Source: Hydractinia symbiolongicarpus
Taxonomy: Eukaryota > Cnidaria > Hydrozoa > Anthoathecata > Hydractiniidae
Length of the DNA: 64,000 nt
Assembly: GCF_029227915.1 (NCBI RefSeq)
Contig: NC_079884.1
Span: 7,440,001 to 7,504,000, forward strand
Reading direction: 5' to 3'
The position numbers and the translations under genes are program-made. The notes under the pieces are model-generated. The model was not told the DNA's origin, made no database searches, and saw nothing but the letters and a program-made list of their open reading frames with translations. Every line of letters starts with the position of its first letter. Position 1 is the first letter of the stretch. Below, piece after piece: positions 45,919 to 56,701 of the stretch.

Positions 45919-45942
45919 GACCACCTTCTTAGGAAGGTGGTC
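45919..45942. repeat. Perfect hairpin beside a short direct repeat
   Basis: GACCACCTTC-TTAG-GAAGGTGGTC: 10-bp arms with a 4-base loop, extended outward by ACGA/TCGT after one mismatch. The left arm also occurs once more as a direct repeat just upstream (about 45898-45915). Confidence 0.8.
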
Positions 45943-48539
45943 TTCGTATATAACATTTCTGTAAGTTGGCCAGCCTCTAACGGGGACGTCTCAGACAAAT
46001 TGATTTTTCCTTTAGTCTTCAACACAACTTGTGAAATGCAAAAGGCTAAATAGCAAGCGGAAACGGTTTTAAAAAGTAAGAAAATGTTTTCTGCACATGC
46101 TTCAGGAAATCTGATAATCCTTCTGATTGAATTTACGAAAGATGATGACTATTTTTAGAGTTGTATAAAATAAATGCTATTGTACAAAGAAAAGTCATTG
46201 ATTGCTTAGTAATGCTAAACTTTATTTTCCTAATTTTTGGCAAAATTCCACCTTAAATGTTGTTATAATAACCTAATTAAGCAAACACATGAATTTCATT
46301 TTTCCGATTAGGCGAGGTTTAATCTTGACGTTTAAAAATTTGTTTCGGTTATAAACAAGCGTTTAATTGTCTGTCACACCTACGCCTATCTCCTTGCGCA
46401 TTCGTTGATTAAGCCTGGTGATAAAGACCAAAAAAAGTTTTAAAGATACAAAAACTTTATCAGCTGGCAAAATTATTTCGATTTCATCTTTCTAGCTCAA
46501 CATCTATTTCACCGTACGTAACGAGATTTAAATTTCTCTTATGGAAAAACAAATACATAACAATTCGATAGCATTTTTGCGTTACTAAAACCGAACCCTT
46601 ATAATCTAGAGCTCATAAGCACCTGATCGATGTATTGGACTAACACGAGGTCCCTTTTTGTTCAGTTTAATGTACTACGCAAACAGAAAAATGATGGTCC
46701 ATCTTACTTTGCCTTATTTACCGTAAGACATTTGAAGAATTTCATTCAGAATTCCTAGAATCAAAATTAAAATCAAGCATGACATTCTTGTTGGAAATTC
46801 CGTGATCATTGCGTGACCTAGTTTTAAATGCTTGAAAGATCAAAAGAATGTATATAATAAAAAAGTTTAATGTTTGGTAAAAATCCACAACTAAAAAAAC
46901 ATATTTCCTTTCTGTGCGAAACTTAAGCCTTTCCCATCATGAATTAATTATTGAGATCTATTAAAAGCTTTCTTAACTTCACATGTTTTAGATTAGATAT
47001 GAAAAAAATGAGTAACATTTTCGCATGGAAATTCTCCTTTACATTAACAAGAGAAAGCAGAAGGGGAAACTCCTCCAAAAAAAGAGTTTTTTAATTTCAC
47101 TGATCCTTAATACAAATTGAAGTTTAATTATCCCTGGCAATTCACACAGTTTCTATTAGAGTCATTGCCACTTTTTGAGTGATTTTCTACAGTTTAAGGC
47201 TGGAATAATTCCTAAATAAATATGAATTAACATAATCAAAAGTGTTTATAGCAATAATAATGAACTTGACACCGCTATAACACATATTGATTAGAAAAAT
47301 TACAGGAACAAACCTGATGGCTATAACATTGAATATTGATAAAGATTTTCTGCTTTGTAATTTATAGCACTTTACTTTAACTTAAGTGCACAAAATATAT
47401 TAACTCAAATCAACAACATTTTTTATTCTCTGGCTGAAGTTAGCGAAAGCGTTTTTTAATCTTTTCTAGACATTAGCTGTAACATTCGTTATTTCTTTCC
47501 ATATTCTGATCAGTTTCTTGAAGTATGCAGAATAATGGATCATATCAATATCATTTGGATATTTCCAAGAAATAAAATAATTTTAAAACACAGCATGCGT
47601 CACAAGTGCTCGCTATATTACACCACCGGCAGTTCTATCCGGCTTAAAAATATAAATATATATAACGTACCATAAGACATCTTTTAAAACATTTCAAACT
47701 CGCAAGTGAAATACTTTTAAAACTGTGAAAGTCTCCCTCGACAACGATTCCCAAAAATTGAGTTTTTCTTTCTGAAAAAGTCATTAATCAAGTTGTGTAT
47801 CGTGTGAAATTTCTATTTTTTCGTTAGATAGATAATGAAAAACCAATCTGAGATTACATACAGATTGCACTGTGTAGCTCCTGTTATACTGTTTTCTGGC
47901 TCAAATTTAGACTTTCATGCCTTTTTCTTCCACAACAAAAAGTAGCTTTTTCTTCATTTCTTAAGTATGGCTAGGTCAAATAGTCAAGACTTTTGCCAAA
48001 ACTAGGCTAGATGGACAGTGTTTAAAATTTGCTGGCAGCATTTTCTATCGCTCTCGCACAATGTGTAATTCGAAGAAAAATGTTCCTGCTGACGTCAGCA
48101 CCAATTAGCACATGTCAAAAGTAAGATTTAACCAAATAACGTAGTCCTAAGTCCGTCCTGAACAGTAAAAATTCAGCAAAACACGCTACTCTAGTAATAT
48201 AGAATTAGCCTATATAATCACTTGTGTCGGCTAACTTCGAAATTTGCTGTCTTGTGTCGTTATATTTCATCTACAATAACGGTGCTGCTTGCAGCAGACA
48301 ATAATTGCGAATAAAGTTGTTGGTAACGGTTGAAGGCATGAGAACAAAAAAACGCTTTCATCAATTTTTCGAAAAAAAGGCTTATACTGTCTTTATTACG
48401 TGATTATCCAAAAGCAAATATTTAACCCCACAAACTGCATAACTTTATGGTTTAGCATTTCTAAAAATAACTTTAAAAAAATTGTGATTGAATGGGAAGT
48501 CATCGGATGAAAAGCGAATACATGGAATCACAGTCCCGA
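45943..48539. other. Intergenic, no gene recognised
   Basis: AT-rich sequence without convincing coding frames or repeats. Confidence 0.5.
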
Positions 48540-49007
48540 TTTTTACTTGTACGCGCATCTAAGTGATTACGTAATAACCGATGCGCGCGCAGAAATGGAG
48601 GTAACAATGAAAACAAACCATGCGGACACGTAGGAAAAAGTTCAAAACAAACAGAATCCACACTAAAAACGTGGCGGAAATTCAGGTTTCAACATTTATT
48701 TACAATATATTTCAACCATGCTATACTGGCAAAATTTTGTTTTAACATTCACACAAATGAAACATGCATTCAAAGCTTGACTTCTTTCGCGTACCCCTCC
48801 GAGCACAGCATCTATTCGCAATTTTTGTTGTCACTTTTATGCTTGTTCAGCAAAGTAATTTGCAGAAACAAACTAGGCAAGGTGGACATCTAATCTATAC
48901 TTTGAGAAAGCGATCTTTTAACTATAATTTGAACCATAACTCGTGCCTTAGCGAAAGTGAAACTGCTTTGCGTACACGTGTTTTTTTTAACAAACAACGT
49001 TTACGGA

Positions 49008-51168
49008 ATGGATGCACAAGACCAATGCGACAATGAGATGACACTCCAAAAGTTTAAAATGTGGAGTGAATCATCACTGAAAAACTTTCTGAGTATACGA
49101 AAGAAAAGTACTGATGGTGACTTGGACACCTTAATTTACAGGTAAATGATCCTTAACTCAAGGCTTAATCATACTAATATTTTGTCCCATTTTGACTCTC
49201 TTTTTTGATTTGTAGGGCCATGGCGGCTTATGAAGAAAAAATTCCTGTTGATTCCGGAGCTGAGCATCGCAGCCGGAAACTTCTTCAACAGTACAAAAAA
49301 AGCTAGTTTGTGCAAAAACAGTGTTGCCTGACCCATTTACACTAGACGATGGTTCGCTTGGAGAAGTCAAAGAGAGCGGATTAAAAAATTAGCCTTCAAT
49401 CTACTACCTGGATATAGAAAAGTTTTTGCGCCGATTAAACGAGTCAGACGACCTTTTACGCAGACTAGAATCTGACTACAAGGAAGGCAAAGCTTATAGA
49501 TATTTCAAATGCGATTTTGTCAAGGAATTTTTTATCATGATGTAACACCAAATTCAAATCTGTGCTTTCTAAAGTGTCGGGTTACTCCATCAATGCTATT
49601 TTCAAATGCAGCATATTATGTTTGGGCCCTAGTTCATAAAAGATGGATGCAAGCTTACTGTACATGTACAGCAGAACTCCTAGGCTGTTGCAACCACGTC
49701 ATAGCCACGATGTTTCGAATTGAATCAGCTGTCAGAACTGGGGTAACGAAACCATCATCAACAAGCTTGCTGGCCAAATGGAATGTACCTACTAGCAGCA
49801 AAACCCATTTAACACATAAGCCTATCAATGAAATGGTTTTCCACAGACATGAATATAGTAACGCAAACGATAATACTAAAGAAAAACTTGAAGCAGATAG
49901 TGACAGGTACAAGGAGTTTACGACTTTCACAGATAAACAAGCTATCTTTTTAAAAAATCAGAACAAAGCACGAGAACACATTTTTGATCAATTAAAAGAT
50001 GTAGTACCCAAAAGCTGCTTTGCGGAAATGATGGAAGGTAAACGCAAGTCTGCAAGTGAAAAACAGGTGGTACACCTTCTAAAGAGAGTTAAGGAACAGG
50101 CAGAATTATTTGTGAAAGATGACCGGTGTTCTGTAGAGCAAAATATACAAGCATTTACTGAGTCAATAAAACTTACAAATAATGAAATTTCTAACATAGC
50201 AAATGCAACAAAGAAACAATCAGACAGTTCAGAATGGTTTAAACAAAGGCATGGTCGTATAACAGCATCAAACCTACACAGGGTTTCATCGCGAATGAGA
50301 ACGTTAAAAAACACACACATGAGAATGCAAATAATCTTATCAAGTCATTACTGTATTCGAAAAAGTTTAAAAATTATGCTACGCCACATGGAAAAGCAAC
50401 AGAAGCACATGCTAAGCGTGCTGTTATACGACTACTGAAAAGCCTAAATCACAAAAAGGTGTCATCTGAAGAAACTTACACTAGTATAAGTCAAACTTAT
50501 CCATATCTTTCTGCTTCTCCAGATTTGAAAATCTCATGTACTTGTTGTGGAGAAGGACTGGTTGAAATAAAATGTCCATACTCCATAAGAGATATAAAGC
50601 CTGTACCACAAGAATTACAGCAAGTTGAATTGCGAAATGACGAGTGTCACTTGAAAGAAAATACTGACCACTACTTTCAAATACAAGGACAATTAGGTAT
50701 AACAAGATTGAAATTCTGCTATTACTTTGTTTACACTTTTCATGGTCATTTTATTGAGAAGATTATTTTCAACGAGTCCTTCTATAAACTCATGCTGAAG
50801 GATGTCGAAACATTTTGGTATAAACATTTGACAAAAGAACTTCTTTTTCCAACGCTTAAAGACACTCCTTCTGGCAGCAACAGAACATTCAGCAAATACC
50901 ACAATCTTTAAAAATATGTGCACCACGTAAAGCCAGAAAATACAGGAAGGGAAAAACTGTCCCGACGCCAATTTACCTTTATGGAAAATGTGCAGAAGAT
51001 ATAGTTACGCATGCATCAATTTTTAAAGACAATAGGATAAGTTGTGAAATATGGAACTTGTGGTTTCATTTCAAGTGTACAGGCATTAATGAAGAAGAAG
51101 ATATTCCTAATCAATCAGACTCCTGGATATGTCAAAATTGTAACATTGCCCTTTCCACCTTGGGATAA
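49008..51168 (+). pseudogene. Broken SAP-SWIM-YqaJ-PHD accessory gene of the transposon
   Basis: Exon 1 (49008-49141) and the start of exon 2 (from 49216) join in phase to a SAP-like domain (MWSESSLKNFLSIRKKS, then IYRAMAAYEEKIPVD). The frame breaks near 49305, at a stop near 49393 and near 49530. A SWIM finger follows (CTCTAELLGCCNHVIATMF), then a YqaJ-like nuclease (WFKQRHGRITASNLHR, the helix HGKATEAHAKRAV after a shift near 50308, SASPDLK, LVEIKCPYS, YFQIQGQLG). A further shifted stretch to 51168 encodes a degenerate PHD finger (WFHFKCTGI, WICQNC). The domain order is longer than in the homologue at 28.9-30.6 kb. Confidence 0.8.
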
Positions 51169-51336
51169 ATGTTTGAAAAACATTCAAGAACATACGTGTT
51201 AATCTTACATTGGTATATCTTATTTATATACAAAGATAGACTTCAGGAAACTTGAGTGTTTGCAAAAGTTTATCTCAAGATGGAACAACCTTTATAAATA
51301 GAGTACTTCACATAATCACATAATATAATATATACT

Positions 51337-52615
51337 TTAGTCACTGAATATTGGTTTTCTCATATTTGAAAGAGTTGCACATATGATTAAAATGTCATCA
51401 AAAGACTTGATCAATGAGATGGATAATTCAGTGCTCAAAATTTGAAACAATTTAAGCCTTCGGATCACTTGTTCCACCAATAACCTCATATTTGCGATCT
51501 TTTTAGTTTTATCAATCTCCCCTGGTGTCATCTGAGCAGTGCCTTTTCGTGCTGGAGGAACTGAAACACTTATAAAACGGCTTGCACATTCTTCAATTAG
51601 CTGGAAACCTTTATCATACATTATTTGTGTATAAGGCTAAAAGTAATCTAAAAATTCACTCCGGATAGTTAATTCTTTGCCAGATATGGAGCCACCGTAT
51701 GCTTTAGAGATGAATGTAATCGTTGAATTAGGAGCAATACAAACCAGAACTTTCAAAGTATTATGATGTTTGTAATCACTCCAAGTCAGTTTTTGCAAGG
51801 CTGGATTTTTTGGAGTCTGAATGAAAAATTCAGTCCCATCTAAAATAGCGAATAAATCTGGCATAGATTGAAATCTTGGTGGTCTTGTATTAACAACGCT
51901 TCTCTGTTGTGGTAAAAAAATAAGCAAGGAGAGAACAGCGGAAGATGCCTTAATCCATGTTGAAACAATAGAAGTAACGGAACCCACTGAAATTTCAAAT
52001 CTGTCAGCCAAATCCTTGTTAAAGAGTCCTACACGTAGTTTTATTAACATCATTAAAAATTCATCAGTACTGCATAATTTTCTTTTCGGACCAAACAATT
52101 TGGGATCTTTTTTCAAATTTCGTGTTGTATTACTTGTGCTTCTTTTTAATCTTCTCCATCTTCGTCGAACATAGGGTGAAATTAAACACATTCTACGGTG
52201 ACTTGCCAATGCTTTGATAACAATATTTTGCTCTTTAATTCTTTTCAAAGCCCACTTATTGACAATGTTTAAATGCCTAACTTCACTCTCAAGGAACAAA
52301 TTTTCTTCAGAAACTTCCTGCAGCTCGATAGCTTCTGCCTAAGTGACCAATGGATGGAATGGTGTGGAGCATATCATAGCTGGTCCTTGAGTAGATGGTG
52401 GTACTGGCGGGTTAAAGTCTGACTCGTGTAATCCCTCTTTAGAATAATGATCTGTTATTGATGCAGTACAGTAATGTGATGATGGTTAGGTGAAAGTATC
52501 CACTGGTGAATTTAAAATTGACTCGTTTAATTTCTCTCCAGAATTATTATCTGTAAATGATGAAGCTGAATTAAGAGAGGTATGTGAAGCGAAAGTATCC
52601 ATAGCGCTTAAAGAT
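51337..52615 (-). pseudogene. DDE transposase, C-terminal part (ISL2EU-like), with stops
   Basis: Frames 52299-51637 and 51621-51337 are in the same phase and separated by one stop codon at 51637-51639. The protein has D in AILDGTEFF, the YKHHNTLKVLVCIAPNSTIT segment, D in MYDKGFQLI and E in LLVEQVIRRLKLFQIL, so the catalytic triad is kept. Upstream to about 52615 lies a Ser/Thr/acidic linker interrupted by at least two stops. It is related to, but clearly diverged from, the intact transposase at 27.3-28.9 kb. Its THAP exon appears to be at 59548-59747. Confidence 0.8.
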
Positions 52616-52827
52616 GACGATTAATTTTTGTTGAAACTACCTTCTTGCATCTTGGATGTTGTAGTAGCAGTCACATAAAAAGAGCAGGAATTTAGCTTAC
52701 GTAAAGCGCAGTTTGTTTTTACCGCTACTTTTATTGATAGCCGGAGATATTGAAGCGTGCCCGGGACCACAAGCCGATGGAAATGTTGGTAGATTAACAG
52801 ATTTTACTTTCAGAGAAGGAGTAAAGT

Positions 52828-52836
52828 GATTTCACC
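52828..52836 (+). repeat. Target-site duplication GATTTCACC, left copy
   Basis: The 9-bp GATTTCACC directly precedes the left inverted repeat of the ZAD/RecQ element; an identical direct copy follows its right end at 56619-56627. Confidence 0.85.
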
Positions 52837-53151
52837 CAACCTCGTTCCCAGGGCATTTTGCCTTGTTGATAAAGCTGATAGCGGCGAAAAGGCCCTGGAA
52901 CAGGCTGGTCACATGATCGCTTATAATTTATGATAATTATACCCAATTTATGCATAGTTGTCTTTCGCGGCAGTAACAACAAACATGGTAGCTGGGCTGT
53001 TGGTCTCCAGCTTTAAAAAATTGACTCAACATTAGAAAAGATTAGGGATTGTGATATTATTTATATATATAGCTAGTTATTATTATTATATGTAACATAA
53101 GACACCAGGAATAGATAGAAATTTAAGTTTTTAGTTGCATGTAAAATACAG

Positions 53152-53262
53152 GCAAATGTAACTACCTTTACTGATTTGTTGTGTAGCAGACCAGACATAA
53201 AGATGCAAATGTCACTAGCTTTACTGATTTGTTGACGTTGTAGCAGATTAGACATAAAGGTA
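53152..53262. repeat. Direct repeat, 53-bp period, 2 copies
   Basis: GCAAATGTAACTACCTTTAC, then TGATTTGTTG, GTAGCAGA, AGACATAAAG at 53152 is repeated with few changes at 53205. It lies about 240-350 bases upstream of the ZAD-like ORF and could be part of its promoter. Confidence 0.75.
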
Positions 53263-53501
53263 GCTAGCTACCTTTTCGCTAAAGTAATGCAATTAGTTAT
53301 AAGCCTTTTTTTTCCTTCTGTATATGAAACAGCCTACTATGTTTAAACTACTTTATGTTGAGTGTACAAAGGAATATAGTAACTATATTGTTTTTTTGTT
53401 TTAGTTTAGCTAGCTACATATTGCTAAGTTAGTAGTGATAACAGTGCAAATGTTTCAAGTCAGTTTTGGAGTACTTTTGTCAATGTCATCTTCACATTGT
53501 A

Positions 53502-54293
53502 ATGGCTGAAGTTGTTAATACACCAACAAAGATATATACTAAACATGCCACTTTACCTAAAAATGAAGTGCTTTGTTGGTTATGCTGTATTGTCACTGCT
53601 CAAAACCATGTGACAAAATGTTTTTCAAAAAGTGGAGAAAAAATTTACCTAACATTTAAAATTGAGCAAACATGTGGAATAAGAGTGTCACAAGATGATG
53701 GAATGTCTGATGCTACATGTCGTAAATGTATATCGTTTATTCAAAAAATGCATGAATACCGATGTCAGTGCCAAAAAAATCAAAGTTTACATAGACAAAA
53801 TGTTTCAGTTAAACGTTGTGCAGTTTCTTTACCAAGTAAAACCACATCTGTGGCAAAAAAGAAGCTTTTTGAAAATAAACCTGCTCTCTGTGATGTCACA
53901 AACATACAAAGAAATAAAGAAAATTGTGAAAATTCCATGGTAGACTTTGAAGGTAAAATGTTGCTGGAGGTTGAAAGGGATTCTGCAAAACTTTGTAGGA
54001 GAACTAAACCATCATACTTACATGATACAAGCTACAATGGCTTACAGACATTTGATTTCGAAAGTTTATGGGAAGAGTTAGAATCAAATCATTCTTTATT
54101 GTTAAAAATTTTGCTAGCAAGCACTGGTAAATTACACCAACCCTTGAGTAATAGTTTAAAAGTTAAACTTTGTTTTGTCTATTCAGTGTTAATGCAGATT
54201 AGATGGCATATATATGTTTTTATTTCAAATTTTTGGACAGTTTGTTGCGTGAAACTAGTATCAAGAAAAAAAATATATACACTCTTTTCATAA
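53502..54293 (+). CDS. ZAD-like zinc-finger protein, probably truncated
   Basis: From the ATG at 53502 the protein starts MAEVVNTPTKIYTKHATLPK, then VLCWLCC ... YLTFKIEQTCGIRVSQDDG, then CRKCISFIQKMHEY. The C-x2-C ... C-x2-C spacing and the central hydrophobic block resemble the ZAD domain (zinc-finger-associated domain). A basic, Ser-rich region and a segment WEELESNHSLLLKILLAST follow. A good donor site (GTAAAT) lies at 54127, so the coding part is probably exon 53502-54126, and the open tail to 54293 is intron-like. No downstream exon is seen before the helicase, which suggests loss of the rest of the gene. It may have been the DNA-binding end of a transposase; that is inference. Confidence 0.55.
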   Translation: MAEVVNTPTKIYTKHATLPKNEVLCWLCCIVTAQNHVTKCFSKSGEKIYLTFKIEQTCGIRVSQDDGMSDATCRKCISFIQKMHEYRCQCQKNQSLHRQNVSVKRCAVSLPSKTTSVAKKKLFENKPALCDVTNIQRNKENCENSMVDFEGKMLLEVERDSAKLCRRTKPSYLHDTSYNGLQTFDFESLWEELESNHSLLLKILLASTGKLHQPLSNSLKVKLCFVYSVLMQIRWHIYVFISNFWTVCCVKLVSRKKIYTLFS

Positions 54294-54404
54294 AGCATAG
54301 ATATAAAAGGCTGGTCATACTCTTCTTTAAACAATATAATACTTTACTGACCTCTGTAGGAAGACTTTTGATATTTTTATGAAACAAAGTGTATATGTAT
54401 TTTC

Positions 54405-56409
54405 TCAAAAATACTTTGACAAAATATTTTGAACTTCTTTAGCAATGTTCTCATCTAACATGGATAAATCAGGGGCACCTGTGTTTGATTGTGAGCTTGT
54501 GTAACAAATGTCAGCGGCAAGCTCTTTGGGAGTCCCATACAAAAATATCGAATTTTCTTCACTAATGTTAGATAGGGCCATACATAGTTCCTTATTTAAT
54601 TCATTTCTTAATTTTGCTGTTAAACGAGTTCTTACAGTGGTTGGTTTTTCTACCAATTCCACTTTTTCACAGATTGAACAACATTTTTCTTGAAGTTCGT
54701 GCTTGAAACCAAAATGTTTTTGAATATGCTCCCTTAGGCAAGTTGATGTCTGGCAGTACAATTTCATATTTTTATCCACATTTGTTTTATTTGCCGAAAC
54801 ATCGGAATTATTGTAAAACAAAATAGCTGTTGCAGGTTGCCCACTTCTGCCAGCTCGTCCTATTTCATGAACATAAGCTTCAAGATTGCTGGGTGGGGTA
54901 ATGTGGTAAACATTTTCTACATGTGGAATATTAACACCCATTCCGAGCGCAGTGGTAGCAAAGATAACTCTGATCCGTGAGTTCTTCTTAGAAATTTCCT
55001 TTATGATAATTTGTTTCATAGCTTTTGTCTGCGGTGCATGGTATTGACAAAACAAACGACTAGATGGTGTTTTTTCAAATCCCACGTATTGAAATGTGCT
55101 TAAAATTCTTTCAAATAGATTAAAGCCAAGACCACAATATTTTAATTTCATATAAATGATTGTCATTGGAAATTGTTCTCTTACTGAATTTAATGAATTT
55201 GCTATAGGTAACAATATATTCTCATAGCTTTCGAATCCAGAAGCATTACTTTTGCAGATCTTTTTGTCAAGAAATATGTTTTTGCTGTTGGGATTTACTC
55301 TGATAACTTTTGCTGTTGACATATTCAATGACTTCACTAAACTTGTTATATGATGAGGTGAGGCAGTTGCAGTAAGGGCTAACATAGATGCTTTTGGAAA
55401 ATAAGTGCGCACTGTGGAAAGTTCTTTAAAATCTTTTCTAAATTCTTCTCCCCTGAAATGTATATTTAGATATTTTATTGGTTAATTTTTTTTTATATAA
55501 AAGTACATAGTCCTTTTTAGAGCAGCATCTTATTAATTTATTTTGTTATATATTTTTTATTAATTATTTTCTTTGTCAACCTGACAAAGAAATAATCGAA
55601 ACGTAAAATCAAAATGAAATGAATAGTTTTTTTTGACTCCATATGTATAGCTAGCTATTCGAGGTAATTTAATGACATGACCAGCTATTGTACAAAAACC
55701 CAATCAGGACTTGCACCCGAACCGCAAAGTTGCAGGTAGCTTATCTACTTTAGGTTTTCCACAATACAGTACACATAGCTAGTCATAACATTGTAAATTA
55801 CTTTAACTTAGTCAAAAATGTTTCTTAGATGTAGCTAACTTGTTCTTAAATATATATATGAGAAGAAAAAAACAGTATATATATATATACTTACCAAAAT
55901 TCTACACAATGGGTCTCGTCAATAACAATTCCAACAACATTATCTTGATACACAGTTGACTTTAATAAATTTCTGCCTTGCTCGGAAAGTATTGCCTCTG
56001 GATGAGCGAAGAATAGATTTATATCCCCTTCTTGCACCTTTTTTGATATATTGATTTCTTCATGAGTTTTCATTTCGGCAAACAAACTTTCATAAGAGCT
56101 TGTGGAACTATTATTGCAATAAAGTGACATTGCTGAAATACCAACACTGTTTAAAAACTGCACTTGGTATTCTATAATTGAAGATAAAGGACACACCACA
56201 ATAACGATATTCCTTGTACTTTTTTGTGGTATAACGTCAGGAAGAAGTTGAAAAATTAACGACTTTCCATAACCCGTAGGAAGGACAGCTACAACATCCC
56301 TGCCCTTTAAAAGAGCTTCAAAACATTGAACTTGTTTAGGCTTAAGGCAGTGAGAAGGAAAACCTTCGTGCAAATTAAATACAAAATCCAAACGTTTCAA
56401 CACATCCAT
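54405..56409 (-). CDS. RecQ-type DNA helicase carried by the element
   Basis: Two exons on the minus strand, 56409-55895 and 55452-54405, joined GT-AG at a split Trp codon; 520 residues, no stops. The join restores the RecQ motif II region DETHCVEFWGEEFRKDF, strong evidence for the splice. Motif 0 (LKPKQVQCFEALL), Walker A (LPTGYGKS), motif III (ALTATASP), motif IV-V (FATTALGMGVNIP) and motif VI (HEIGRAGRSGQ) are present. A zinc-binding tail follows (CLREHIQKHFGF, CCSICE), shorter than in host RecQ proteins; no winged-helix or HRDC domain is seen. DEAH is DETH here. Position inside the TIRs implies a role in transposition or replication of the element. Confidence 0.9.
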
Positions 56410-56502
56410 CTTTTGGCTATCTCCTATCTCGCTTGTATTAATGCGTCTCTGTTAAAGCTTGAGACGAGCGTCAAATTTGCATCTCATTATCTCTGGAATT
56501 TC

Positions 56503-56531
56503 AAAAATGCCCAGTATATCTGGGCATTTTT
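56503..56531. repeat. Subterminal hairpin, 12-bp perfect arms
   Basis: AAAAATGCCCAG-TATAT-CTGGGCATTTTT lies just inside the right inverted repeat of the ZAD/RecQ element, upstream of the helicase start. The left end has only GGGCATTTTG. Confidence 0.85.
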
Positions 56532-56618
56532 GTATCACATGACCAGCCTGTTCCAGGGTCATTGTTGGCCACTCCGAAATAACGGCTCAGGGGCCATGAG
56601 ACCCTGGGGACGAGGATG

Positions 56619-56627
56619 GATTTCACC
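56619..56627 (+). repeat. Target-site duplication GATTTCACC, right copy
   Basis: Exact direct copy of 52828-52836, next to the right inverted repeat. Confidence 0.85.
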
Positions 56628-56701
56628 AAAACTGTAGAGGTTTGACAAATTGTTTACCAAATCTTACGGCTTTATTTTCGGGAGAGAAAAACTCAATTTT
56701 A

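Larger units (their letters stand above)
52837..56618. mobile_element. ZAD/RecQ-helicase DNA element with TIRs and 9-bp target duplication
   Basis: The left end starts CAACCTCGTTCCCAGGG and continues with GGCCCTGGAACAGGCTGGTC and ACATGAT; the right end, inverted, starts CATCCTCGTCCCCAGGG and continues with GACCCTGGAACAGGCTGGTC and ATGTGAT. The inverted repeats span about 80-110 bp with indels. The 9-bp direct repeat GATTTCACC adjoins both ends. Inside are a ZAD-like zinc-finger ORF (plus) and an intact RecQ-type helicase (minus). No DDE or other transposase is recognised in the 3.8 kb. It may be an internally deleted member of a larger family, or the transposase may be of a kind I do not recognise. 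Its TIR and 9-bp duplication do not fit ISL2EU or the TA-target elements nearby. Confidence 0.8.

Noticed and set aside
52794-52982. 62-codon minus-strand frame at the left end of the ZAD/RecQ element
   Set aside because: It is a translation of the inverted repeat and flanking DNA; the inverted repeat at the other end does not code for the same peptide in an open frame.
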